This document shows, piece after piece, positions 34,928-43,584 of a stretch of DNA of 64,000 nt; the stretch's first letter is position 1; every line of letters begins with the position of its first letter. The notes beneath the pieces are model-generated. The model ran no database searches. It was not told where the DNA came from and saw nothing but the letters and a program-made list of their open reading frames with translations. The position numbers and the translations under genes were made by a program. The DNA comes from an uncultured Lachnospiraceae bacterium. Lineage in GTDB: Bacteria > Bacillota > Clostridia > Lachnospirales > Lachnospiraceae. Location: positions 1 to 64,000 of the forward strand of contig CACYWQ010000003.1 of assembly GCA_902778165.1 (NCBI GenBank), in the 5' to 3' direction.

Positions 34928-35865
34928 TTCTTACATTTGGGATAAGTCTTCTTAGCCTCTTCTACAGTGGTCTCTTCAACTTCACTGTCCTTGATGTACT
35001 CGCAATTTCTATCCGTATGGTATACGGTTGCATCGCCCTTCTTAAGATAAGCAACCTCTTCCTTCTTATCTGCAGTTGTGGCATTATTACCTGCTGCTTC
35101 TTCGGCTGCTTCCACAATATCTTGAATTGCATCGCCGTATGTATAACCTGCTGTACGGAATACGTCTTCAACACCTGTAGGAACCGAAGGAATGAACTGA
35201 GGCTGATACTCCTTACCCGTACCGTCAAGATAGAATAAACGAAGTCCAAGGGCACCTACTAAGAAGCCGGATTCCTCGTCATAGTACACATTGATAGTCT
35301 CTATTGAACTTCTGTCATTCTGACTCTGGATATACTTAAGCATATCCTTGATACCTTCATATGTAGAGCCGAAATCCATAGCCATTGTGGCTGAGTATAA
35401 CTTATAATCCGCTGCCATATCAGGTACATCCTCATCATTGATTATCGGATTACCTTCTTCATCCTCTGTAACAACATCACTTGATGATTCATCTATTCCG
35501 GCTACGGCAACAGCATCCCACTCTCCCAACTCAATATCTTCAAATACCAGGTTAAGCGGATGTGATGCAGCTATATTAGCCCAGTACATGAGCTGGTCTT
35601 CTCTCTGCACATCAGAAGGAAAATGTCTTACTATCTCTTCAGAATCTGCATCAAGCGTAACAATACTTGACTTGTACTCATCAACTCTTGCATGTACCGC
35701 TTGATATTCTTCTACCTTGGGTCTTAGTGTCTCATTCTCAGCCTCAAGAGAATCTTTCTTCTCTATTGACGGAGTTGCAACCAAGAACCAACACAAAACT
35801 GCTATAAGTACACCTGCAAGACCTATAAGTAAATCTCTCTGTGATTTGGTAATTGTCATATCCAT
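34915..35865 (-). CDS. PilO-like protein with C-terminal Cys motif
   Basis: 316 residues. One N-terminal helix (about 11-31, LIGLAGVLIAVLCWFLVATP) and a coiled coil (about 35-75) precede a ferredoxin-like domain, as in PilO/GspM. Residues about 280-316 add VYHTDRNCEYIKD and PKCKKCGK, a Cys arrangement like Ada or nuclease-associated zinc ribbons that I do not associate with PilO. It is 4 bp after the pilM-pilN fusion. PilO joins PilN as part of the alignment complex linking the assembly machinery to the envelope. Confidence 0.75.
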   Translation of the reverse strand: MDMTITKSQRDLLIGLAGVLIAVLCWFLVATPSIEKKDSLEAENETLRPKVEEYQAVHARVDEYKSSIVTLDADSEEIVRHFPSDVQREDQLMYWANIAASHPLNLVFEDIELGEWDAVAVAGIDESSSDVVTEDEEGNPIINDEDVPDMAADYKLYSATMAMDFGSTYEGIKDMLKYIQSQNDRSSIETINVYYDEESGFLVGALGLRLFYLDGTGKEYQPQFIPSVPTGVEDVFRTAGYTYGDAIQDIVEAAEEAAGNNATTADKKEEVAYLKKGDATVYHTDRNCEYIKDSEVEETTVEEAKKTYPKCKKCGK

Positions 35866-35869
35866 ATTC

Positions 35870-37639
35870 TTATACCCCCTCTGAATCCGTTTCTTCTATC
35901 TCATAAGGAGCATAGAAACACTCAACTAAGAATCCGTATGTGATGCCAACACCACCCTCTTCATCATCTATCTGTTCTACAGATGTAATCTCAACATCCG
36001 TGAATAACGGATTATCCTTAAGCTTATCTACAACATATGCAACTTCCGCCTTACTGCTTACAGTAGCATCAAGTTTAATTGACTCTGTATCTGATTCAAT
36101 ACTGTCAAGAATAAATGATGCAGGCATGTCATCTTCAAGATTTGCAATAAACTCCAGAAGTTGCTCATTTCTGTTCTTGGTCTCATTGTCTATAAACTTA
36201 AGTTTCTCATATGTTGCTTTCCTACCGAGAAATTCCTGATAAATATCATAAGATGGCTGAAGCTCATCTATAGTCTTCTTATAACCCTCATTAATCTTCT
36301 CAGCTCTCTTATACGGCAGGAATGTCATAATCACCATCACTACAGAGCCTATAAGGCATAATCCAAGCACGCATACAGCTATAAGTGTGGTATTCACATT
36401 AGACATTGCTCCACTGCCTGACTTACCACCTTTACCCTTGGTCTCTTCTTTATCTGGATACCACTTAAGCGGGCTGATGGCAGCACCGATACAAGCCACA
36501 TATTCACCATATGTAACGTCCTTAAACGTCTTCTCTATATCTATACCTGCAAGATGTGTCAGATTCTTAATCTTAAGCCCTGACTCATTCGTAAGAAGAT
36601 TCGATAAGCCGGAGAAATCTGCACCTATTCCTGTTACAAACATCTTCTCAATAGGGCGCGTCGAATGATTGGAATTATAGAAATCTATAACTCTTATGAT
36701 ACCACCTACAAGAGTTCTTAATGACTCTGTAACGGCCTTCTTATCAGCTTTGATCTTGGTATCCTTAGTCTCATTGTCAAGATCTATAACGTCATTCTTA
36801 TCATCAAACGAACTTAGGATTACTGTCTTACGACGAGCCACCTCAAGGGCCTTCTCATACGACCCCGTATCTCCGAGTTCTGTAGTCTGCATCAGAGACT
36901 CGATGGCTTCATCAATACCATATGAAATCGTACGGTTAAGAGCTATTATGCCATCTTCAAGCACCATAAGAAGCGAACTTCTCTCATCGACCTTGATGAT
37001 AAGCTGCACACCATCCTTGCATTCTTCCTTTGCTGCCTGGTATATTGAATTACCGTTATAATCAATAGTATCTAATTCAAGGTTACATGATTTAGCAAGT
37101 CTCTCATAACTCTGTACAAGTTGCTTGGGAGCTGCAAGTATTAAGAACTTAAGTCCGGTTGGCTTACCCTTAACAGCCTTAGGCGCTACCTTACCTTTCT
37201 TATCTATGGGTTTACCATTATCATCAAGTTCTACATCCGGCTCAGGCGCTGCGTCCGTCTTATCATATACAGTTTCAAGCAGAGAATGAGCAAATACATA
37301 CTGAGTAACATCCACCGGGAAATACTCACTTAAGTTCGCTCTAATAGCAGGTTGAATCTGCTTATCTTTAAGATAGGGCAATACAGCCTCTCTTGACGCA
37401 ATCTTGTTACTTGATACGGTAAATATCGCCTTCCTTGTTTTAATCTTCTTGACGGTCATCATTCTTAAGAACTGATTGACGAACTCATCATTAACATCCA
37501 CAGCTCCGTCACGAACCATTCCTTCAGGTGTAGGAATAACGAAACTATTGAATATCTTAGGTGCCTTACCAGCTGCCTCGACCTCGCAGACCTTAGTCAA
37601 CGAGTATCCGACTTCGATACTTAATACTTTCTCTGCCAT
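35870..37639 (-). CDS. PilM-PilN fusion protein
   Basis: 589 residues. Residues 1-400 are an actin-like PilM (MAEKVLSIEVGYSLTKVCEV as phosphate-1 region; MFVTGIGADFSGLSNLL as an adenosine-type motif). A linker GKGGKSGSGAM leads to a membrane helix at about 412-435 (LIAVCVLGLCLIGSVVMVIM). The last 150 residues are PilN-like: a coiled coil, ANLEDDMPASFILDSIES, then a ferredoxin-like end. In most bacteria PilM and PilN are separate and interact. Here they are one chain. AAGGAGAG precedes the ATG. The C-terminus overlaps no other gene. Confidence 0.82.
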   Translation of the reverse strand: MAEKVLSIEVGYSLTKVCEVEAAGKAPKIFNSFVIPTPEGMVRDGAVDVNDEFVNQFLRMMTVKKIKTRKAIFTVSSNKIASREAVLPYLKDKQIQPAIRANLSEYFPVDVTQYVFAHSLLETVYDKTDAAPEPDVELDDNGKPIDKKGKVAPKAVKGKPTGLKFLILAAPKQLVQSYERLAKSCNLELDTIDYNGNSIYQAAKEECKDGVQLIIKVDERSSLLMVLEDGIIALNRTISYGIDEAIESLMQTTELGDTGSYEKALEVARRKTVILSSFDDKNDVIDLDNETKDTKIKADKKAVTESLRTLVGGIIRVIDFYNSNHSTRPIEKMFVTGIGADFSGLSNLLTNESGLKIKNLTHLAGIDIEKTFKDVTYGEYVACIGAAISPLKWYPDKEETKGKGGKSGSGAMSNVNTTLIAVCVLGLCLIGSVVMVIMTFLPYKRAEKINEGYKKTIDELQPSYDIYQEFLGRKATYEKLKFIDNETKNRNEQLLEFIANLEDDMPASFILDSIESDTESIKLDATVSSKAEVAYVVDKLKDNPLFTDVEITSVEQIDDEEGGVGITYGFLVECFYAPYEIEETDSEGV

Positions 37640-37689
37640 GTTCTCTCCTTAAACTCCCTTGCTCATTTTGCTTTTTTTGCTTACGCCTT

Positions 37690-37736
37690 GGGCAAAAACG
37701 TAATACCTCGTAATGCAAGAGATTACGTTTTTGTCC
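37690..37736 (-). promoter_or_regulatory. Long intercistronic hairpin between pilD and pilM-pilN
   Basis: Arms of 15 bases (37690-37704 with 37722-37736) pair with one mismatch around a 17-nt loop. The U-rich part is inside the stem, so it is not a classical terminator. A role in transcript processing, stability or partial termination within the operon is an inference. Confidence 0.65.
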
Positions 37737-37747
37737 ATGGCAGTTAA

Positions 37748-38506
37748 TTAAAGTCCCAACAAACCCAAATACCAACTTAGTATCGGCTGTCCAAACAATA
37801 CAGTTATCAAGATTCCAAGCGATAAATATGGGCCGAACGCAAGCGTATGTTCTGCTTTAGACACCTTCATACGTATCACATGAATAATAGAACCAAGTAT
37901 ACATCCTAAGATGAAAGCCAATATTATCTCTTTCCATCCAAGCAGTAATCCTGCAGCAGCCATGAGTTTCATATCGCCTCCGCCCATACCTCTACCCTTG
38001 GTGGCTAAGATGATAATATAGATAAATACACTGACAGCGAGGAAGCCGATTACGTGATTAAGCCAATCAGTATAATGAATGGCAGTCGCAATCAGCCCCA
38101 GTGCCAGTATAAATATGTTGATTCCAATGGGGATCTCATAGGTCCTCCAATCGATCACGCTAAGCGTGATAAGTGCTGATATTAACAGGCAGTAGAGTAG
38201 GGAATCTACATTTACCCCGTTAATAACTGCTATAAGTACATACAGCACTCCGTTCAGACCCTCTATAAGAGGGTACTGAACCGAGAGCTTAGTGCCGCAT
38301 TTGCGGCACTTGCCTCTTAATATTTGGTAACTCAGTATCGGAATAAGATCATACCACTTAAGAACATAACCGCATTCCATACAATGAGACCTTTCCACTA
38401 CTATATCTTCATGTTTCGGTAATCTGTATATGACCACATTTAAGAACGAGCCTATTACTATACCAAATGCAAATATAACAATGAGTTCTAGAACATTAAG
38501 AAACAT
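37748..38506 (-). CDS. pilD: Prepilin peptidase/N-methyltransferase PilD
   Basis: 252 residues, typical A24 family. The N-terminal GIVIGSFLNVVIYRLP is followed by the zinc-type cysteines HCMECGYVLKWYDLIPILSY and CRKCGTKLSVQYPLIE (about 42-77). The two catalytic Asp lie in VIDWRTYEIP (about 134) and GRGMGGGDMKLM (about 182). Seven to eight membrane helices are present. It removes the leader of every prepilin in the operon and methylates the new N-terminus. It lies 20 bp behind the major pilin gene. Confidence 0.92.
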   Translation of the reverse strand: MFLNVLELIVIFAFGIVIGSFLNVVIYRLPKHEDIVVERSHCMECGYVLKWYDLIPILSYQILRGKCRKCGTKLSVQYPLIEGLNGVLYVLIAVINGVNVDSLLYCLLISALITLSVIDWRTYEIPIGINIFILALGLIATAIHYTDWLNHVIGFLAVSVFIYIIILATKGRGMGGGDMKLMAAAGLLLGWKEIILAFILGCILGSIIHVIRMKVSKAEHTLAFGPYLSLGILITVLFGQPILSWYLGLLGL

Positions 38507-38526
38507 ATACTTTAATTCAAATCCTC

Positions 38527-38964
38527 TTACTTAAATGCATCTGCAAGATTCTTCTTGGGATTATTAGAATTTTCGTTAGATGTTGAAGTCCACTTATAAT
38601 CGGTAGTAGAGTACTTACCAACAGCACCATCAGACCATCCATCAGACTTTAATTCAGTTGCACCTGTAGAAGAATCTTTTGCTAAACCAAGATCCGAAAG
38701 ATCTACGCTTGCATAAACAGTTCCAGAAGCTACAGTAACCGTAATCTCAGCAGGAATGGTAACTCCAGACTTTGTACCTTCGTCAGCTACCCAAGATTCG
38801 ACTGCTGTCTTGTACTCTGCAACAGCATCAATATCTGTTGACTGTCTTGATGATTCAACATACTTGATGAACTGAGGTGCAAGTACACCTACAAGAACTG
38901 CCATGATAGCAATTACAATGATAAGTTCAACAAGCGAGAAACCATTGTTGTTTGTCTTCTTCAT
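38527..38964 (-). CDS. pilA: Major type IV pilin
   Basis: 145 residues. The short leader MKKTNNNG is followed by FSLVELIIVIAIMAVLVGVL with Glu at +5, then QFIKYVESSRQSTDIDAVAEYK. This is a type IVa-like pilin of standard size. The ectodomain has no Cys. Its ribosome site AAGGAG is strong and the gene follows pilC by 78 bp, which fits high expression. It would be the main fibre subunit. Confidence 0.88.
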   Translation of the reverse strand: MKKTNNNGFSLVELIIVIAIMAVLVGVLAPQFIKYVESSRQSTDIDAVAEYKTAVESWVADEGTKSGVTIPAEITVTVASGTVYASVDLSDLGLAKDSSTGATELKSDGWSDGAVGKYSTTDYKWTSTSNENSNNPKKNLADAFK

Positions 38965-39042
38965 AATTAGTTCTCCTTTGTATGAAAGTATTTAATATAT
39001 CTTAACCCTTACGTCCCTACACGTGGGGCTAATTCATATTTA

Positions 39043-40257
39043 TTACAGGTTATCAAGTGCCTGATACATCTTAAGCATCGGAGCCATAACAGCGCCAATA
39101 AGTACACCAACAATCGCTGCCAATACAATAATAATCATAGGCTCCATGGCGGCCATCATTGACTGAACTGCCATTTCCACCTCTTCATCATAATAATCAG
39201 CCATCTTCACAAGCATTTCCTCCGTATTACCGGCTTCCTCACCTATTCGTACCATATGATACATCATTGGAGGAAACAGTCCGGATTCTTCAAGGGGTTG
39301 AGATAGAGGTACTCCCTTAATCACTTCTTCCTTGGCATATTTAACCGCATCGTAAAAAAGCACATTCTGCATTGTGTCACCAACTATATCCACAGCCTCT
39401 ACCAATGGCACTCCTGCTGATAAAAGTGTCGCCAATGTTCTTGCAAACTGTGAACATGCGCTTTTAGTAGTAAGATTCTTTGTTATTTTCGATTTAAGAG
39501 CCAAAGTACTTGTAAGTCTCTTCCCAGTCGGGGTAAGCAAATACGCCCTAATAGCTATTACTATTGCTGCGATTGCCGGAATCAGAATAAACCAATACCC
39601 CATTATAAAATCAGACATAGCCACAACAACCTTTGTTATTTGAGGTAGGTCCGTGCCTAAATCATCAAACATATCCGTATATGCGGGTATAACCTTGACA
39701 AGCATCACAATAACAACCGCCACTGCGACCACAGCCACAACAATAGGATAAATCATGGCCTTCTTGATAAGAGCCGCCGTTTTGGCACTCTTCTCATACT
39801 GTTCAGCCATTCTTTCAAGAGATACTTCAAGTGATCCAGACTGTTCTCCAGCACTAACTGTTGTAACCATAAGATCAGAAAATACCTTAGGATGTTCCTT
39901 AAGTCCGTTGGCAAGGGTTTCACCCTTCTCAACCTCAGCCTGTGTCTCCCTTATAGCCTTCGCAAGGATTTTATTTTCAGTTTGTTCTCTAAGTAGATTA
40001 AGGCACTCTAGTATTGAAACACCAGCCCTTGACATCGCAACAAACTGATTACAGAATACCGCGAGATCTCTCGGTGTAGGCTTGGGATCAAAACTAATAT
40101 TAATATCCTTATTTAAAAGTGACTGTTCTTGAATATCCGTCACTATGTAGCCCTTAGCCTTAAGCAACGCCTGTGCCGCATCTGCGTTTTCTGCCTCAAT
40201 GCTTCCCTTTAGCGTCTTACCATCTTTTGTAATGGCCTCGTATCCGAAATCTGCCAT
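39043..40257 (-). CDS. pilC: Inner-membrane assembly platform PilC/GspF
   Basis: 404 residues. Two T2SF domains are clear: FCNQFVAMSRAGVSILECLNLL (about 69-90) and FARTLATLLSAGVPLVEAVDIV (about 272-293). The membrane helices are MIYPIVVAVVAVAVVIVML, ILIPAIAAIVIAIRAYLL and the C-terminal IIIVLAAIVGVLIGAVMAPM. The N-terminus YEAITKDGKTLKGSIEAENA is also standard. PilC couples PilB rotation to pilin insertion. It lies 58 bp after pilB. Confidence 0.93.
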   Translation of the reverse strand: MADFGYEAITKDGKTLKGSIEAENADAAQALLKAKGYIVTDIQEQSLLNKDINISFDPKPTPRDLAVFCNQFVAMSRAGVSILECLNLLREQTENKILAKAIRETQAEVEKGETLANGLKEHPKVFSDLMVTTVSAGEQSGSLEVSLERMAEQYEKSAKTAALIKKAMIYPIVVAVVAVAVVIVMLVKVIPAYTDMFDDLGTDLPQITKVVVAMSDFIMGYWFILIPAIAAIVIAIRAYLLTPTGKRLTSTLALKSKITKNLTTKSACSQFARTLATLLSAGVPLVEAVDIVGDTMQNVLFYDAVKYAKEEVIKGVPLSQPLEESGLFPPMMYHMVRIGEEAGNTEEMLVKMADYYDEEVEMAVQSMMAAMEPMIIIVLAAIVGVLIGAVMAPMLKMYQALDNL

Positions 40258-40315
40258 TGTATCATTCTTCCCTTCCTAGTGTATTATATACTCTCGATTA
40301 TTCTACCTTCGAATA

Positions 40316-42010
40316 TTACGTATCGAAGGACACCTTCTTCATCTCAGTTACAGATGTAATACCTTCCATAACATATCTAGTCGCACTCATACGAAGTGTA
40401 TTCATACCTTCCTTAAGCGCCTGTTCTTTAATCTCATCTGCATTACCACCTCGGGCAATAACATTCTTAAGGTCATGTGTAACCTCCATTATCTCATACA
40501 CACCGATTCGGCCTTTATATCCTGTCTCATCACAGAATTTGCAGCCCTTAGGGCGGAATATCTTGGTATGATCATCGGGTGCAAGACCCAGAATTTCTTT
40601 CTCTTCCTCATCAGGCTCATACTCTTCTTTACATGTAGGACAGAGGCGCCTTACAAGTCTCTGTGCGATGATACCAACGGTAGAATCAGCTATTAGATAT
40701 GGTTCAATGCCCATGTCAGCAAGTCTTGTTATTGTACTTGCCGCAGAGTTCGTATGAAGCGTAGATACAACCAAGTGACCGGTAATAGAAGCCTGAACCG
40801 CTATACCTGCGGTCTCACCGTCTCGGATCTCACCTATCATGATAATATCCGGGTCCTGACGTAGAATAGATCTTAAGGCTGATGCGAATGTAAGATTAGC
40901 CTTATTATTGGTCTGTACCTGATTAATACCATCGATATTAGCCTCGACGGGGTCCTCAACCGTGATAATATTTACTTCAGAACTGTTAAGTTCTGATAAT
41001 GCCGTATATAGGGTAGTTGATTTACCGGAACCCGTAGGGCCCGTAACAAGCAATATTCCATGCGGATTAGAAATGATATGATCAAATACCTTAAGTTCTT
41101 CTGGGTTTAGTCCGAGGTCTTTCTTATCCTTGGTAAGAGCAGTCTTGGATGTAAGACGCATAACTATCTTCTCACCATATACAGTAGGTAGAACAGATAC
41201 ACGGATATCATATTCCATTCTGTCTACTATCTGAGTAATACGACCATCCTGAGGCTTACGCTTCTCGGCGATATCCATTCCACCTATAATCTTGATACGT
41301 GCTACAAGAGCCGGTAGAATTCTTGGACTATATGTCTTCTGCTCATATAATGTACCGTCGATACGATATCTGATACGAACCTGTCTCTCCATGGGCTCTA
41401 TATGAATATCTGATGAACGCTTACGAACAGCAGATTCAATCATAGTCTTAACAAGCTGAACAATAGGAGAATTGTTGACATCCTCACTGTACATATCGTC
41501 AGTCTCATCAAGTTCATCCTGCTCCTTGCCTCTGGTATATTCATCCAGCTGGCTCTCAAGTTCATTCTGACCATAGTATCTGTCAAGAGCCATAGATATG
41601 GCCTTGGGCGTTGATACATATGGTTCTACCGTAAGGTTCGTGATAATAGATAAGTCATCTATAGCTGCAAGATCCATAGGGTCTGACATTGCAACCTTAA
41701 GTATATTCGGATTATCGGCAGGTATTTCGAAGGGAAGCACTCCGTATTTCATGAGAATCTTCTCATCTACTATATGCTTAATCTGCTCGTCTAATTCAAT
41801 ATCATTAAGGTTAATGATCTCATAGCCGAGCTGATTAGACAGAGCATTCGCTATAGCTTCTTCTGTGGTAATACCCGTCTCCACAAGAGTCACACCAAGC
41901 TTATGTCCGGTCTCTTTCTGCTTCGCCAGACCTTGGCTTAGCTGTTCCGGAGTAATTGCCCCGCCGTCTATTAAGATATCTCCTAATCTTTTCTTACGCT
42001 TTAATTCCAT
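40316..42010 (-). CDS. pilB: Type IV pilus assembly ATPase PilB
   Basis: 564 residues. The N-terminal MshEN/T2SSE-N domain (about 1-150) contains LGDILIDGGAITPEQLSQGL, a form known in some relatives to bind c-di-GMP. The ATPase core has Walker A GPTGSGKSTTLY (about 325), the Asp box, and Walker B-like IIMIGEIRDGETA (about 392). The tetra-Cys zinc motif CPTCKEEY/CKFCDETGYKGR lies near 460-490. It powers pilus extension. No PilT is present in this window. Confidence 0.94.
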   Translation of the reverse strand: MELKRKKRLGDILIDGGAITPEQLSQGLAKQKETGHKLGVTLVETGITTEEAIANALSNQLGYEIINLNDIELDEQIKHIVDEKILMKYGVLPFEIPADNPNILKVAMSDPMDLAAIDDLSIITNLTVEPYVSTPKAISMALDRYYGQNELESQLDEYTRGKEQDELDETDDMYSEDVNNSPIVQLVKTMIESAVRKRSSDIHIEPMERQVRIRYRIDGTLYEQKTYSPRILPALVARIKIIGGMDIAEKRKPQDGRITQIVDRMEYDIRVSVLPTVYGEKIVMRLTSKTALTKDKKDLGLNPEELKVFDHIISNPHGILLVTGPTGSGKSTTLYTALSELNSSEVNIITVEDPVEANIDGINQVQTNNKANLTFASALRSILRQDPDIIMIGEIRDGETAGIAVQASITGHLVVSTLHTNSAASTITRLADMGIEPYLIADSTVGIIAQRLVRRLCPTCKEEYEPDEEEKEILGLAPDDHTKIFRPKGCKFCDETGYKGRIGVYEIMEVTHDLKNVIARGGNADEIKEQALKEGMNTLRMSATRYVMEGITSVTEMKKVSFDT

Positions 42011-42052
42011 CTCTTAACCTAATGTCTCCCCAAAAAATCTTTTTGCTATCTT

Positions 42053-43387
42053 TTACGGATTAACCCTATACATATTGGAAGGGTGGTTAGTATAACTCCT
42101 AATCGTTCCAACGTTGATACTCACACTTGTTCCCTGTTCATGCCAGTAGACATACAGGAACGAACTATTCCCGTCAACGAATTCAACCAAATCGCCATTG
42201 GTCAGAAGTCTTACCGTTACACTTCGATCATTGCTGTAACTGCTAATATCTATCGTTGTCTTATTCCCCGTCAGATGTATGAGCCACTGCGGCTTAAGTG
42301 CTGAATAATACTCGGGCGTGAGTGCATTTTGTAAATAAATCTTCTGATCGGAATTCTCCGCAACATATACAAACTGTGAACCAAGTCTTGATGTAAATAT
42401 GCCCGAAGGTGCTTTAAGCACAATGTACTTGTTATTGTATGTACCATTAATATCATAATTAGTTACTTCACCCTGGTGGTTGAACAGATCAGGGTCCCAC
42501 CAAGTCGGATCATCGGCATACGGCCAAACATGTCCCGAATTAATACCTGTCCACTTGGCGTATAACTTGATGTTTGCAGTTACCGGCGTTGAGAATATAT
42601 ACTTATTGTTACATTCAGCCTCTGTGTACCAACCGCCAAATATGAATGTCGGTGCACTCTTATCTACAGTATCAAAATCAGGTTCCGGCGCGTATTCGCC
42701 TTCCTTAACTTTCTGTGGATTATCAAATCCGCCAGGAAGGCTTCCGTGTCCCTGCATATCAAATGATACCTTGAATTCCTCAGGTTCTGTAGAAGTTGGT
42801 TCTTCGGTTGGAGGAACTTCTCTTGTCGGGTCTACGGCCGGACTTACTACAGTACTCGCCCAGCCAACCATATCAGATGAAATCTCCGGTGTAGCAAAAT
42901 CTTTACCAGCAGCTGCCAGAGCTGCACATTCTGCACAACAAATATATGCTGTACCGGTATCATCATGAATAAGGCCTGTATACGGTGATGCATTATTTGT
43001 ATTAAGAGGGCAAACCATATATCCATCAATCTCGCTTCTGATGCCATACATATTATCAGATGGATTTGTATAATATCCATCTACTACCCTCTTTATTCCA
43101 TCACTGGCACCTTCGCCAAGATATATTGGCACACTGTCATCATATACGGCACGCTCGTATATACGAAGAACCGTTTCTCTGTTATGAGCACAAGTCTCGC
43201 AGCGTTTCTTCTGGACATATTTCATATATTGGGGGGCAATAAGACCTACAAGAGTAGCCATGATGGCTATAACCACAACTAGCTCAATGAGAGAGAATCC
43301 GCATTGAGCATTCTTATGTTTCATATTATTGGCGCTTAAGAATCCGTTCTTAAGTCCATGGTCGTCACTAAAATACGAGATCTCCAT
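42053..43387 (-). CDS. Prepilin with InlB/Listeria-Bacteroides repeat
   Basis: 444 residues from the ATG at 43387; an ATG at 43324 also fits and gives a leader of ordinary length. The site CGFSLIELVVVIAIMATLVG has Glu at +5. The next region has MKYVQKKRCETCAHNRETVL (CxxC) and a second Cys cluster YICCAECA. Residues about 210-280 (VSFDMQGHGSLPGGF, FIFGGWYTEAECNNKYIFS, ITANIKLYAKWTG-type ending) form an InlB B-repeat, a beta-grasp module of surface proteins. It is the first gene of the operon. A fusion of pilin with InlB repeat suggests an adhesive pilin. Confidence 0.8.
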   Translation of the reverse strand: MEISYFSDDHGLKNGFLSANNMKHKNAQCGFSLIELVVVIAIMATLVGLIAPQYMKYVQKKRCETCAHNRETVLRIYERAVYDDSVPIYLGEGASDGIKRVVDGYYTNPSDNMYGIRSEIDGYMVCPLNTNNASPYTGLIHDDTGTAYICCAECAALAAAGKDFATPEISSDMVGWASTVVSPAVDPTREVPPTEEPTSTEPEEFKVSFDMQGHGSLPGGFDNPQKVKEGEYAPEPDFDTVDKSAPTFIFGGWYTEAECNNKYIFSTPVTANIKLYAKWTGINSGHVWPYADDPTWWDPDLFNHQGEVTNYDINGTYNNKYIVLKAPSGIFTSRLGSQFVYVAENSDQKIYLQNALTPEYYSALKPQWLIHLTGNKTTIDISSYSNDRSVTVRLLTNGDLVEFVDGNSSFLYVYWHEQGTSVSINVGTIRSYTNHPSNMYRVNP

Positions 43388-43473
43388 GTCACCAACTTTC
43401 TAATGTAACCTACCAATAACCCCACTCGCTCCTAACATAGTACCACTTACTACGTCTCAACAAGTCTGCGACT

Positions 43474-43503
43474 ATTTTACCACATTTGAACCTATTTTTT
43501 CAA
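43474..43503 (-). promoter_or_regulatory. Pilus operon promoter, proximal
   Basis: TTGAAA, 18-bp spacer, TAAAAT on the minus strand, about 90 bp before the first gene. Confidence 0.5.
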
Positions 43504-43525
43504 TTATTTATTAAATTTCTGTAAA

Positions 43526-43554
43526 ATTATGTAAATCTATAATGCATGCGTCAA
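43526..43554 (-). promoter_or_regulatory. Pilus operon promoter, distal
   Basis: TTGACG, 17-bp spacer, CATAAT on the minus strand. No c-di-GMP riboswitch-like sequence is visible between it and the first gene. Confidence 0.5.
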
Positions 43555-43584
43555 ATTAGTATCAACGCAGATCTAATCCGCGGG

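Noticed and set aside
37593..37775. 60-codon ORF across the pilD-pilM gap
   Set aside because: It is formed by the hairpin and neighbouring coding sequence; no ribosome site and composition unlike a protein.
43388..43584. c-di-GMP riboswitch upstream of the pilus operon
   Set aside because: No GEMM-I or GEMM-II conserved elements are visible between the promoters and the first gene.
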